DNA of 64,000 nt from Stieleria mannarensis (GTDB lineage: Bacteria > Planctomycetota > Planctomycetia > Pirellulales > Pirellulaceae). The position numbers and the translations under genes were made by a program. Below, in pieces: positions 18,213-26,313 of this stretch. Location of the stretch: NCBI RefSeq assembly GCF_014154935.1, contig NZ_JACEHH010000026.1, forward strand, positions 1 to 64,000, written 5' to 3'. The notes under the pieces are model-generated. The model was not told the origin of the DNA, ran no database searches, and was given only the letters and a program-made list of their open reading frames with translations. Numbering within the stretch: position 1 is the first letter of the stretch; the number at the start of each line of letters is the position of its first letter.

Positions 18213-19082
18213 TTGTCTATTGCATCTTCATCGAACGTTTCGCCGGGCACCGAGGACGCTCCATTGGTCGTCGGTGGTCACACGCTGGCCAGCCGTCTGA
18301 TCGTCGGCACCGGACGCTATGACACGATGGAGCAGATGCGAGATTCGCTCGACGCGTCCGGCTGCGACTGCGTCACCGTGGCGGTCCGCCGTGAACGTCT
18401 GTACGACCGCGGCGGCAAAAACATTCTGGATTTCATCGATCTGGATCGGTACACGCTGCTGCCCAACACCGCCGGTTGCTACACCGCCGCGGACGCCATT
18501 CGCGCCGCCAGGTTGGGCCGCGAGATCTTGAAAACGCTCGGCAACCCCGGCGCCGATTGGGTGAAGTTGGAAGTGCTGGGGGACAGCAAGACCCTGCTGC
18601 CCGACCCCGCCGAAACCGTCACCGCATGCCGTGAATTGGCCGCCGACGGTTTCCAGGTGCTGTGCTACACCAGCGATTGCCCGGTGACCGCGCAGCGGTT
18701 GAAGCAAGCCGGCGCGGCCAGCGTGATGCCCGCCGGCAGCCCGATCGGCAGCGGGCAGGGTTTGTTGAACCCCAACAACCTGCGGATCATCCTGGAGTAC
18801 TTGAAAGAGGATGACCCGGATTATCCGGTGATCATCGACGCCGGTGTGGGCACGGCCAGCGACGTCAGCCAGGCCTTTGAAATCGGCGGCGATGCGGTGT
18901 TGCTCAATACCGCGATTGCCCATGCCCGCGATCCGGTCCAAATGGCCAAAGCGATGAAACACGCCGCCATCGCCGGACGTCACGCATTCCGGGCCGGCCG
19001 GATCCCCAAGCGGCTTTATGGAACCGCGTCCAGTCCCACCGAGGGCGTGATCAGCACGCGACCCTACGGCAGCAACGCCTAG
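18213..19082 (+). CDS. thiG: Thiazole synthase ThiG
   Basis: Makes the thiazole phosphate of thiamine from deoxyxylulose phosphate, dehydroglycine and ThiS thiocarboxylate. A TIM barrel of 289 residues: [21 protein letters not shown], the Schiff-base lysine in [22 protein letters not shown] and DAGVGTASD. The start is a TTG at 18213; no ATG or GTG occurs before the conserved region. Tightly linked to thiS. No thiazole/TPP riboswitch was seen upstream of the three-gene run. Confidence 0.95.
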   Translation: MSIASSSNVSPGTEDAPLVVGGHTLASRLIVGTGRYDTMEQMRDSLDASGCDCVTVAVRRERLYDRGGKNILDFIDLDRYTLLPNTAGCYTAADAIRAARLGREILKTLGNPGADWVKLEVLGDSKTLLPDPAETVTACRELAADGFQVLCYTSDCPVTAQRLKQAGAASVMPAGSPIGSGQGLLNPNNLRIILEYLKEDDPDYPVIIDAGVGTASDVSQAFEIGGDAVLLNTAIAHARDPVQMAKAMKHAAIAGRHAFRAGRIPKRLYGTASSPTEGVISTRPYGSNA

Positions 19083-19225
19083 CGTGGTGTGGGATCGACT
19101 TGCGGCCTGTCGGTGCGCTGCGAGAGTCGCCGTGTTCTCCGAACTCGGCGTGCCCGAAAAAGAAAGCTTTCCCCCGCGCCGACCTCGGAGAGGACGGCGA
19201 CTGTCCGGCCCAATCGAAAACGAAG

Positions 19226-20689
19226 CTACGATTCGTCCTCTTCCTCATCCTCGTCGGTCTCCAGGGCCGTCAGGTCGACGACCTCGCCGATCGCCAATGC
19301 CAGGCGGCCCAGGATGGCGAAGTACATGAACACCACGCCGATCGACAGGATCACGCCGATCGCGATGCTCAACGGCGCAAACGGGCACATCACGAAATAG
19401 CCGAACAGGGCCGCAAACAGCAGACCGGTCGAGAAATAGAACGCGCCCCATTCCTCCTGGCAGCGGGTGATGCTCTTGCTGACGTCCGCCGAAAACGGCG
19501 AGGTGATCGTTTGCTCGTCCAGCATCGAAAGCAGGATGATCGGAAACGCGACATAGATCGAGAACATCACCAGTCCCAATTTGATCACCGGCACCGCTCC
19601 AAACACCGTGGCGATCACATAGGCCGGACCCACCGCGATCGCCGTCGCCGCGATCACCAACCACAGCGATTCGAACCAGGCCGTCGGATCCAGCGTCGGC
19701 CAGTCTTCAATACGTTCGTGCTCGTTGGCCACCCCGAACAGGATCGCGAACCCGCAGGCCACCGTCAGTGTCGTGCCGAGCAATCCCAGCGGAAACATCC
19801 CGAGCGCGAAGACCGGGATCGCCACCGTCAGGGCCGCGGGGATCCCCAACAAAATCGCCAGTCCAAAGAAGTGGCTGATGACGCCCGGGTCCAAGAAGAT
19901 CCCGAAGACCGTCTTGAACCATCCGACGGTGCTCGGTGCGTCGAACGTCGAATCGGACGTCGATTCTTCGGGGTCCCGCTCGGCTTCGCGAAGCAGTTCG
20001 TTGGCGCTTTTTAGAAACGGATCCGCCGGCCGACCCGAAGCACCCGTTTCCACGAACTGAAACGTCTCGGCGTTTTCATTCCGCTGGGGCTGGACTTTCT
20101 TCCGGGGCGGCTTGGGCACGCGGACTTCGCTGTAACAATCGCCGCACTTGATCGTTTTTCCGGTCTGTTTGACCTTGGCCGACAGCATGCTGCCGCAGAT
20201 CGGGCACGTCACCCGGAACTCTTCATTCGGGTCGATCGTCGTTGCCGATTCGGAGGCCGGTTTGGACGCAGCGGCTGGGTCTGCGCCCGGTCCCGCGTTC
20301 GGCCCGGAAAACTCGTCCAGCGATGGAAAGTTGGCGAACATGTCGGCCGGATCGGATTCGTTTTCCGATGCGGCGTCGGCGGGCAAGTCCACGAACGGGT
20401 TTTCGTCGAACGGGGTCTCATCGCCGGATTCGGTGGGGGCGGGATTGGGCGATCGGGTTTTGTCCGAAGCCGCTGCCGGTGACGACTTTCCGGCGGCCGG
20501 CGACGGTGGTGCGGGGGCATCGGCCAACGACAGCCAGTCCTCGTCTTCGGAGGTCGCGCCGGCTCCGCCCAAGCTGGCCGGGGCAAGAAACTCCTTCAAG
20601 CAACTCGGGCACTGCACTCGATTGCCGGCCTGTTCCCTTGCGACCGTGACAGCGGAATGGCATTTCGGGCAATGGACAATTTCAGACAT
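19226..20689 (-). CDS. Zinc-ribbon multi-pass membrane protein, function unknown
   Basis: A 487-residue protein. An N-terminal zinc ribbon (CPKC ... CPSC) starts at residue 6; an acidic, Ala/Pro-rich linker follows; a second ribbon (CPICGSML ... CGDC) lies near residue 160; the C-terminal half has about five membrane helices. It ends in a run of acidic residues. ATG 20689 is chosen so the zinc ribbon starts immediately. The architecture recurs in planctomycetes and recalls Yip1/DUF-type membrane proteins. Function unknown. Confidence 0.8.
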   Translation of the reverse strand: MSEIVHCPKCHSAVTVAREQAGNRVQCPSCLKEFLAPASLGGAGATSEDEDWLSLADAPAPPSPAAGKSSPAAASDKTRSPNPAPTESGDETPFDENPFVDLPADAASENESDPADMFANFPSLDEFSGPNAGPGADPAAASKPASESATTIDPNEEFRVTCPICGSMLSAKVKQTGKTIKCGDCYSEVRVPKPPRKKVQPQRNENAETFQFVETGASGRPADPFLKSANELLREAERDPEESTSDSTFDAPSTVGWFKTVFGIFLDPGVISHFFGLAILLGIPAALTVAIPVFALGMFPLGLLGTTLTVACGFAILFGVANEHERIEDWPTLDPTAWFESLWLVIAATAIAVGPAYVIATVFGAVPVIKLGLVMFSIYVAFPIILLSMLDEQTITSPFSADVSKSITRCQEEWGAFYFSTGLLFAALFGYFVMCPFAPLSIAIGVILSIGVVFMYFAILGRLALAIGEVVDLTALETDEDEEEDES

Positions 20690-20877
20690 GAACGGCTCGC
20701 CAGCGACCGGAACGGCATCGCATGAAGGGTGGGGCAAAGAGGACTCGGGCGTCTGGAATCGATTTTATCTCAGCAACCCTGGCGACTTCCAGTCGGCGCC
20801 CGGACGCGACCGTTGGGACGACCGCCCGAGACGGCCATCGAACTCAAAAAAAGATCGCCCCTACGCTAACGCGGACC

Positions 20878-21522
20878 CTATCGCCGCAGCGCCATCTTGA
20901 CCAGGCTTTCGATCGGCGTGGTCGTGATCGGCTGGACTTGAACGCGGTCTCCGGGACGCAATCCGTAGTCGCTGGTCGGTTCGACGGTGCCGTCGTCGGC
21001 GAATTTGATGTCCATCCGCACGCCGGCGATCGAATCGGGCGACGGCCGGTAAAGGGTCGCCTGGACGTCGCCGAGTTTTTTCAGCACGCCGGTCTGGGTC
21101 AGCAACTCGCTGACAAACACGCTCTGCTGGCCGGTCGGCAGGGGCAGCACGCGGACGGGTTGTTCGTCGCCCGCCACTTGCAGCACCACCGCGTTTTGCG
21201 TCTTCGCTTGTCGGATCTTGTGATACGCTTCTTCGGTCAGTGCGCCATCGCCCGAGAGCGAGGTCGCCGGAACGGTGCCGTCGAGCATTTGGTAGGGCGA
21301 CGTGTGTTTCTTTGATCCGGGGAACAGCAGGCTCGACGAGGGGCTCATCAGGTCCAAGCCTCGCATGGAGGGGAGTTGGGAGCACCCGGTCGAGACTGCG
21401 GTCAGCAGGATGGCCAACGCCGCAGCGGGCAAGACTCGGATGGCTCTTTGGCACGGCGACGTGCGAACCGCTGGCGGGGTCGGTTGCTGCGATGGGGCAG
21501 TGATGCGATCGGAAGCAGACAT
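20878..21522 (-). CDS. Lipoprotein with SLBB/polysaccharide-export-like C-terminus
   Basis: A 214-residue protein. The N-terminal hydrophobic segment ends in a lipobox (LTAVSTGC), predicting an outer-membrane lipoprotein. The C-terminal ~100 residues (VFVSELLTQTGVLKKLGD, then SDYGLRPGDRVQVQP) resemble the SLBB-type domain of polysaccharide export proteins, which binds glycans. It is shorter than Wza-type exporters and lacks the poly-export domain. Function by analogy only. Confidence 0.65.
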   Translation of the reverse strand: MSASDRITAPSQQPTPPAVRTSPCQRAIRVLPAAALAILLTAVSTGCSQLPSMRGLDLMSPSSSLLFPGSKKHTSPYQMLDGTVPATSLSGDGALTEEAYHKIRQAKTQNAVVLQVAGDEQPVRVLPLPTGQQSVFVSELLTQTGVLKKLGDVQATLYRPSPDSIAGVRMDIKFADDGTVEPTSDYGLRPGDRVQVQPITTTPIESLVKMALRR

Positions 21523-21806
21523 GGTCGCGGGGCTCGGTGTGGGGTCGCTCAGTGGGAGTGCCGGTGAATTTCCGGGAACAGGAGGCTTAGGAAGAGTTTT
21601 CGGCCACGCCGGCGAGGATCTTGAGAAATCTGGGCTTTTTCACTCAAGAAAGATTGGTTCGGGATTACTTCTTTCGCCCAAACCCTTGTGTTTGTATAGT
21701 CTTGGCCCTTCGATGTGATTTCGGCGAAAAATATTACATCTCAATAGCAAAACAACGAACCAAACGGCTGAGGAGCCCCCGCGCGATACGACGGGGAGAA
21801 TGTGCC

Positions 21807-22073
21807 ATGGCACGACAATGTGAAATTTGTGGAAAGAAAGTGCAGATGGGCAACCGCGTCGAAACTCGCGGTAAAGCGAAGTATTTGGGCGGTGTGGGTA
21901 CCAAAATCACCGGAATCACACGTCGCAAGTTTGTCCCCAACCTGCAAAAGGTCCACGTGACGCTGCCCGACGGTGAAAACAAATCGATGCGGGTTTGCGT
22001 CCAATGCATCCGCAGCGGTTCGATCCGCAAACGCGTCCGAACCAAACCGTTTGACGTCAGCGGCGCCAAATAA
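21807..22073 (+). CDS. rpmB: 50S ribosomal protein L28
   Basis: An 88-residue L28 starting MARQCEICGKK, with the zinc-type CxxC pairs (CEIC and CVQC) of the C+ form. ITRRKFVPNLQKV is diagnostic. I start at ATG 21807; longer in-frame readings upstream are not protein-like. Upstream 100 bases are AT-rich for this genome and probably hold a strong promoter (TATAGT at 21695-21700 is a candidate -10). gatC follows 18 bases downstream. Confidence 0.96.
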   Translation: MARQCEICGKKVQMGNRVETRGKAKYLGGVGTKITGITRRKFVPNLQKVHVTLPDGENKSMRVCVQCIRSGSIRKRVRTKPFDVSGAK

Positions 22074-22091
22074 CGCTCTCGCGAGGAAGCC

Positions 22092-22379
22092 ATGGCACTC
22101 TCGGCAGATGATGTCCGCAAGCTGGCGCTGTTGGCGCGGCTGGAGATTTCCGACGAAGAGGTCGAGCATCTCGGGCCGCAGCTGGAGAGCATTCTCGGCT
22201 TTGTCGCCAAGCTGTCCGAGTTGGACACCGACGACGTCGAACCGATGACGACGGCCTTGGACGTGGATAACCGCTGGCGGCCCGACACGCTGGTGCCGGG
22301 CCTGGATCGCGCCGCCGCGTTGGCCAATGCACCGGCCGCAGATGACGAGTGTTTCCGCGTGCCGCCGGTGCTGGGGTAG
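22092..22379 (+). CDS. gatC: Asp-tRNA(Asn)/Glu-tRNA(Gln) amidotransferase subunit C
   Basis: A 95-residue GatC: LALLARLEISDEEVE, LGFVAKLSELDTDDVEPM and the C-terminal DECFRVPPVLG are standard. It stabilises the GatAB amidotransferase that makes Gln-tRNA (and Asn-tRNA) by transamidation. gatA and gatB are not in the window. Its TAG lies within a GTAGC 14 bases before the start of a palindromic repeat. Confidence 0.95.
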   Translation: MALSADDVRKLALLARLEISDEEVEHLGPQLESILGFVAKLSELDTDDVEPMTTALDVDNRWRPDTLVPGLDRAAALANAPAADDECFRVPPVLG

Positions 22380-22389
22380 CGTCCTTCCG

Positions 22390-22468
22390 GTAGCGGAATT
22401 CGCCAAGAATTTCGCTTCTGGCGGCAACGCCGCCGGGCCGCGGCGAAAGCCTCCGCGGCTTCCGCTAC
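22390..22468. repeat. Palindromic dispersed repeat, family R1, copy A
   Basis: Terminal arms GTAGCGGAA and TTCCGCTAC pair perfectly. Inside are three smaller hairpins: AATTC/GAATT, GGCGGC/GCCGCC (22420-22434) and AAGCC/GGCTT. Related copies lie at 24987-25176 and 38834-38914. It sits between convergent gatC and the DUF1571-type gene and may act as a bidirectional terminator. Confidence 0.85.
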
Positions 22469-22489
22469 TGATCAGGCTCAACCGGCGAA

Positions 22490-23362
22490 TCAATAAAAGT
22501 TGTACGCCGAATTGTTGGGGTCGAAATCTTCATCGGTCAGGCCGACGTTCAGCTTCAGGTTCAAGTAGTTGTACTCCTCGATCACCGAAAGCTTCTTCTC
22601 ATTCGGCTTCGGCCAATCGTAGGCGACGTAGCGGATCGGCACGTTCAGTTCTTCGTCCATGTACACCTTGGCTTGATAGAACAGCAGGTCGGGACGCGGC
22701 GTGGGCTGGGTGACCGTCAGCAGCATGCAGGGGCGATCGTTGACTTTGATGCCCCTGCGCAGTTCCGCTTTGACGTCGGGCAATTGCTTGGCCTGTTCGC
22801 CGCGCTCGATCAATTTGACCAGCAGGTTCTCCAGCCCGATCTCCGTCATCGGGTAGCGTTGTCCGCGCATGGCCAACGTTCCGGTCGGCGGCAAATTGAC
22901 CGTCGGCAAGAATCGGCCCTTGAATCCGCCTTCGTGTGCGATCAAGTTGCCGTTGTTGCGACCTTCGACGTACAGCACTTCGCGGCCCTTGATGCTGGCC
23001 GGTTTGACAAAGCTCAGGTAAACGCTGAGCGGTTGGACGACTTGATTGTCGACGACCTTGCGGCAACGAATCTTGGCCGACATGTATTCATGCGGCCCGA
23101 GCGTATCGCCGATTCGCTCGCGTTTGATCAGCAACGCGGTGTAGTCGTTGATCGTTTGTCGACAGTTCACCAAGCTCCGCCGGGCTCGCAGCAGTGCTTC
23201 GTCCAGCGGTTGGAGTTTCACCGAGGGGGCTGGTGCCAAGCTAGCCGCATTGGCAACGCGGTGGACCGGTTCAACCAAGTTTGGCGGCGCGGCGAACGAA
23301 TGTTCGGCGGCAGACGTGGCTGCCAGTGAGCCCAGAAGGGCGAGAAAATGACGTCGTTGCAT
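22490..23362 (-). CDS. Secreted DUF1571-type protein
   Basis: A 290-residue protein. ATG 23362 gives MQRRHFLALLGSLAATSAA, a signal with an RR pair (Tat or Sec). The mature part resembles the DUF1571 family of planctomycete secreted proteins: DYTALLIKRERIGDTLGPHEYMSAKIR, KPASIKGREVLYVEGRN and VYMDEELNVPIRYVAYDWP. The fold is probably LolA-like, but the molecular role is unknown. Confidence 0.82.
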   Translation of the reverse strand: MQRRHFLALLGSLAATSAAEHSFAAPPNLVEPVHRVANAASLAPAPSVKLQPLDEALLRARRSLVNCRQTINDYTALLIKRERIGDTLGPHEYMSAKIRCRKVVDNQVVQPLSVYLSFVKPASIKGREVLYVEGRNNGNLIAHEGGFKGRFLPTVNLPPTGTLAMRGQRYPMTEIGLENLLVKLIERGEQAKQLPDVKAELRRGIKVNDRPCMLLTVTQPTPRPDLLFYQAKVYMDEELNVPIRYVAYDWPKPNEKKLSVIEEYNYLNLKLNVGLTDEDFDPNNSAYNFY

Positions 23363-23680
23363 CTTGATTGCTTCCTTGCGCGTGCGTCGGACGACCGGGG
23401 AAAAAGGACGGCCTTGGTGAGTCGTATCGCCGCAGATGCTACGTGAAGATGAGCTGTTTCCAGGGCAGGCGTTCATCCGGAGCAACCGTCGCAGTCGGTT
23501 CCGAGTGTTGTGACCGGACCAATGCGGTCAGGTTAAAGGAACAGGGATTCGCGAACAGAAATTGCGTCCGGCGGTGCGTGTGCCATGGCCGAGTCCACTG
23601 ATAGCGAAAACATTGGCATTCTCGCCAGATCAATCCGATTTTCGCTCAAGTCGCCGGGGGCTGCGGTCGGTGACGCCTCC

Positions 23681-23709
23681 CGTATCATTCTGCCCCGTAT
23701 CATTCTGCC
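23681..23709. repeat. Direct repeat CGTATCATTCTGCC x2
   Basis: Two exact 14-base copies at 23681-23694 and 23696-23709, one base apart. The word resembles the CATTCTGCC at ~35879 and belongs to the A/T-rich intergenic words seen at several loci. Confidence 0.75.
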
Positions 23710-23761
23710 ATCACTCTCCTGACTTCCCACCACCGTGACCGAACGCCGTGGCAGGTGGAGG

Positions 23762-23860
23762 GTGTAGGAAGATTTCGGAGGTAGGAAAATTGGCGAAATT
23801 GAATGGATGGAGCGTTTCATCATGTTCTTACCCCAAAAATCTTCTTACCCCGGTTCCTCG
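23762..23860. repeat. Inverted-repeat element built from GGTAGGAAAATTG-type words
   Basis: Left: GTAGGAAGATTTCGG then GGTAGGAAAATTGG. Right: TTCTTACCCC then AAAAATCTTCTTACCCC, the inverse. A GCGTTTCATCAT core lies between. The same words and core occur inverted at 49030-49213. Confidence 0.7.
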
Positions 23861-23946
23861 GCTGTTAGAGTTGAAAAGTTTGCCGACCAGAAGATCGAAA
23901 AACGAACCGGAAGGAATTTGGCGATGGGGGCCCTCGATTTTATGCA

Positions 23947-23995
23947 CCCCAGACGGTGTCTCTGGGGACTCCCGTGCTTAGGTGCAGCCCGGGAG
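23947..23995 (+). promoter_or_regulatory. Two adjacent hairpins upstream of hemQ
   Basis: CCCCAGA/TCTGGGG (23947-23953 and 23961-23967) and CTCCCG/CGGGAG (23969-23974 and 23990-23995) are perfect stems one base apart, about 155 bases before the hemQ ATG. They could be a structured leader. No known riboswitch consensus was recognised. Confidence 0.35.
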
Positions 23996-24150
23996 CGAGG
24001 CATGAAGCCGCATGACGCATGGCCGGCAGGATTTTTCCAGCATGGCGGCATGTGGTCTCGGGGCCATGGGCGCCGGGGGGAAAGCTGGGATAATGCACCG
24101 CCCGTCGACTCGCCTTCCCCGCCCGCTCGCTCTGATCGCGTTCTTTGCTT

Positions 24151-24990
24151 ATGTCCGGTCGTCCCAACCCCCATGCCGCCCCGCTGCCCGAGCCTTCGAC
24201 CGTCCCCGAAAACGGATGGCATTGCGGTCACTTTTTTTATCGCTTTCGTCGCCAAGCGATGGCGACGCCGCTCTCGTCGGAGTGTGTCAGCCAGTTCGGA
24301 ACCGCCCTTGCGCCCCCCAGTGATGCCGCACCCGAGCGTCTGGCCAGCTATTGGATCAGCGGTCACGAGGCCGACTTTGGCGTGATGGTCATGGACCCGG
24401 ATCCGGCCAAAGTCGACGCGGTGCACCAGTCGTTGCTTGCGCCCCCGCTGGGGCAATTCGTCGAAGGCGTTTGGTCCTTTGTTTCGATCAGCGAAATCAG
24501 CGAGTATGTTCCGACGATCGAGCGTTTTCGAGATCGATTGATCGCCGAAGGGGCCGATCCCGACTCGGACGAACTCAAGGCCAAGGTGGCTGCGTATGAG
24601 CGCCGGCTGCCGATGATGAACGAGCAGCGATTGCGTCCGGAGTTTCCCGAGTGGCCGGCGGCGTGTTTTTATCCGATGAACAAAAGTCGTGTCCCGGGAG
24701 CCAACTGGTTCACCGAGCCCTTTAGCAGTCGCAATGCCATGATGGCCGAGCACGCGCAAAGCGGCATCGCGTTCGCCGGCAAGGTGTCTCAGCTGATCAC
24801 CGTCGGCGTCGGCCTGGACGACTGGGAATGGATGGTCACGCTGTGGGCGCGCAACCCGGACTACTTGAAGGACATCGTCTACAAGATGCGGTTCGACGTC
24901 GCCAGCGCCAAGTATGCCGAATTCGGCCCCTTCTACGCCGGTTATCGAGCCACCGCCGACGAGATCCTGGATCACTGCAAGGTCCGGTAG
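24151..24990 (+). CDS. hemQ: Coproheme decarboxylase (HemQ/chlorite dismutase family)
   Basis: HemQ decarboxylates coproheme to haem b in the coproporphyrin-dependent haem pathway. The 279-residue protein has the family core CFYPMNKSR, the haem-binding region AGKVSQLITVGVGLDDWEWMVTLWA and the ending MRFDVASAKYAEFGPFYAG. Where Firmicute enzymes read NWY, with a Tyr reported as the catalytic radical residue, this protein reads NWF (codon TTC). ATG 24151 is preferred over TTG 24145. Its TAG stop is supplied by the first copy of a tandem palindromic repeat, and purC faces it from the other side. Confidence 0.85.
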   Translation: MSGRPNPHAAPLPEPSTVPENGWHCGHFFYRFRRQAMATPLSSECVSQFGTALAPPSDAAPERLASYWISGHEADFGVMVMDPDPAKVDAVHQSLLAPPLGQFVEGVWSFVSISEISEYVPTIERFRDRLIAEGADPDSDELKAKVAAYERRLPMMNEQRLRPEFPEWPAACFYPMNKSRVPGANWFTEPFSSRNAMMAEHAQSGIAFAGKVSQLITVGVGLDDWEWMVTLWARNPDYLKDIVYKMRFDVASAKYAEFGPFYAGYRATADEILDHCKVR

Positions 24991-25122
24991 CGGAACTCGC
25001 CAAGAGTTTCGCACAAGGTGCGGTAGCGGAACTCGCCAAGAGTTTCGCACAAGGTCCGGTAGCGGAACTCGCCAAGAGTTTCGCACAAGGTCCGGTAGCG
25101 GAACTCGCCAAGAGTTTCGCAC
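24979..25122. repeat. 36-bp tandem repeat, four copies
   Basis: Copies at 24979-25014, 25015-25050, 25051-25086 and 25087-25122, nearly identical (one differs at one base). Each carries the left arm of repeat family R1 (GTAGCGGAACTCGCC). The first overlaps the last codons of hemQ. There are no spacers, so it is not a CRISPR array. Confidence 0.93.
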
Positions 25123-25176
25123 GTGGCGGCGACGGCGTGCTGCGCAGGAGCCGAAAGCCTTGGCGGCTACCGCTAC
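24987..25176. repeat. Palindromic dispersed repeat, family R1, copy B (left arm amplified)
   Basis: The left end GTAGCGGAA (24987) carries the hemQ stop TAG. The right end TACCGCTAC (25168-25176) carries the purC stop on the other strand. The left arm has been amplified to four tandem copies; the right arm is single, with one mismatch to the perfect arm. Confidence 0.85.
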
Positions 25177-26081
25177 GACAACCGCTCGAACGCTTCGCGG
25201 TACTTGGCCGCGGTTTGGCGGATGATCTCCTCGGGCAGCGTCGGCGGGTCGCTTTGTTTGTCCCAGCCGCACTGCGAGAGCCACTCGCGGACGAATTGTT
25301 TGTCGAACGAGGGTTGGGCGGCGCCGGGGGTGTAAGCCGCTTCGTCCCAGAACCGCGACGAGTCCGGCGTCAGGACTTCGTCGATCAGCACGACCTCGCC
25401 GTCGACCAGACCGAATTCAAATTTCGTGTCGGCGATCAAGATGCCTCGTGATCGGGCGTGGTCGGCGGCCGCCGAATAGATCTTCAGCGTCTCCGATCTC
25501 AGCCGCAGCGCGAGGTCGCTGCCCAGGTCCGCGATCATCCGTCCGATGCTGACATTCTCGTCGTGGCCTTCTTCGGCCTTGGTGGCCGGAGTGAAGATCG
25601 GTTCGGGAAGCTTGTCGCATTGGCTTAGTCCCGGGGGCAGTTTGTTGCCGCAAACCTGGCCGGTCTGTTGGTATTCCCGCCACCCGCTGCCTTCCAGGTA
25701 GCCTCGCGCGACGCATTCGAACGGCACGACCTCGGCTTTTTCGACCACCATGATCCGGCCTTCCAGCGGTGCGGTGTCAAACTTGGTCGACAACTCCGGC
25801 GGGATCGATGTCGATTTCAAGTGATGCCGCACGCCCAAGTGGTTGAACCAGAACGCGCTCATCTGCGTCAGCAAGCGGCCTTTGTCGGGGATGCCACAGG
25901 GCAGGATGAAATCAAACGCGCTGATGCGATCGGTGCTGACGACCAGCAAGCTCTCCCCCAAATCGTACAGGTCGCGAACCTTGCCGCTCTTTCGTGGCAG
26001 CGGCAGATTCGTCTTCAAAAGCGCGCCGGCATCGTCGAAGTCGTACAACGGATCGGTCATCGGTTCGGCGGACTGCGTCAC
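25173..26081 (-). CDS. purC: SAICAR synthetase (phosphoribosylaminoimidazole-succinocarboxamide synthase)
   Basis: Catalyses ATP-dependent ligation of CAIR and aspartate in de novo purine synthesis. A 302-residue, longer-form PurC with GKVRDLYDLGESLLVVSTDRIS, EGRIMVVEKAEVVPFECVARGYLEGSGW, DENVSIGRM and ILIADTKFEFGLVDGEVVLIDEVLTPDSSRFW, all conserved. A second ATG lies at residue 8 and could be the real start. The stop codon lies in the terminal arm of the R1 palindromic repeat; hemQ converges from the other side. Confidence 0.95.
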   Translation of the reverse strand: MTQSAEPMTDPLYDFDDAGALLKTNLPLPRKSGKVRDLYDLGESLLVVSTDRISAFDFILPCGIPDKGRLLTQMSAFWFNHLGVRHHLKSTSIPPELSTKFDTAPLEGRIMVVEKAEVVPFECVARGYLEGSGWREYQQTGQVCGNKLPPGLSQCDKLPEPIFTPATKAEEGHDENVSIGRMIADLGSDLALRLRSETLKIYSAAADHARSRGILIADTKFEFGLVDGEVVLIDEVLTPDSSRFWDEAAYTPGAAQPSFDKQFVREWLSQCGWDKQSDPPTLPEEIIRQTAAKYREAFERLS

Positions 26082-26313
26082 GGTGATTCTTGGGGGTTGG
26101 GGTGATGGACATCGCCGTTGATGGGTCTCGACGGCCTGTCACAAGGCGAGTGAAGTATTGTCGAGAATCCGACGCCGATCACAACCACTGGAAATCCGCC
26201 ATGCTCGCATGCGACACAATCAGTCGGTAAACTGTGGGCCGATCTGGATTCTGGCGGTCCGGATTCTGTGATTTGCGTCTTTTATCCCGCAACCGGATTG
26301 TTTGGCCCGCACC

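Larger units (their letters stand above)
23363..24150. other. Long intergenic region upstream of hemQ, repeat-rich
   Basis: No gene is supported across 788 bases. It holds a direct duplication at 23681-23709, an inverted-repeat element at 23762-23860 and two adjacent hairpins at 23947-23995, each annotated separately. Confidence 0.6.

Noticed and set aside
23807-24385. Plus-strand frame before hemQ
   Set aside because: Composition is not protein-like; it covers hairpins and overlaps hemQ in another frame.
24979-25122. Four 36-bp direct repeats as a possible CRISPR array
   Set aside because: The units abut with no spacers, carry the left arm of a dispersed palindrome and no cas gene is near.
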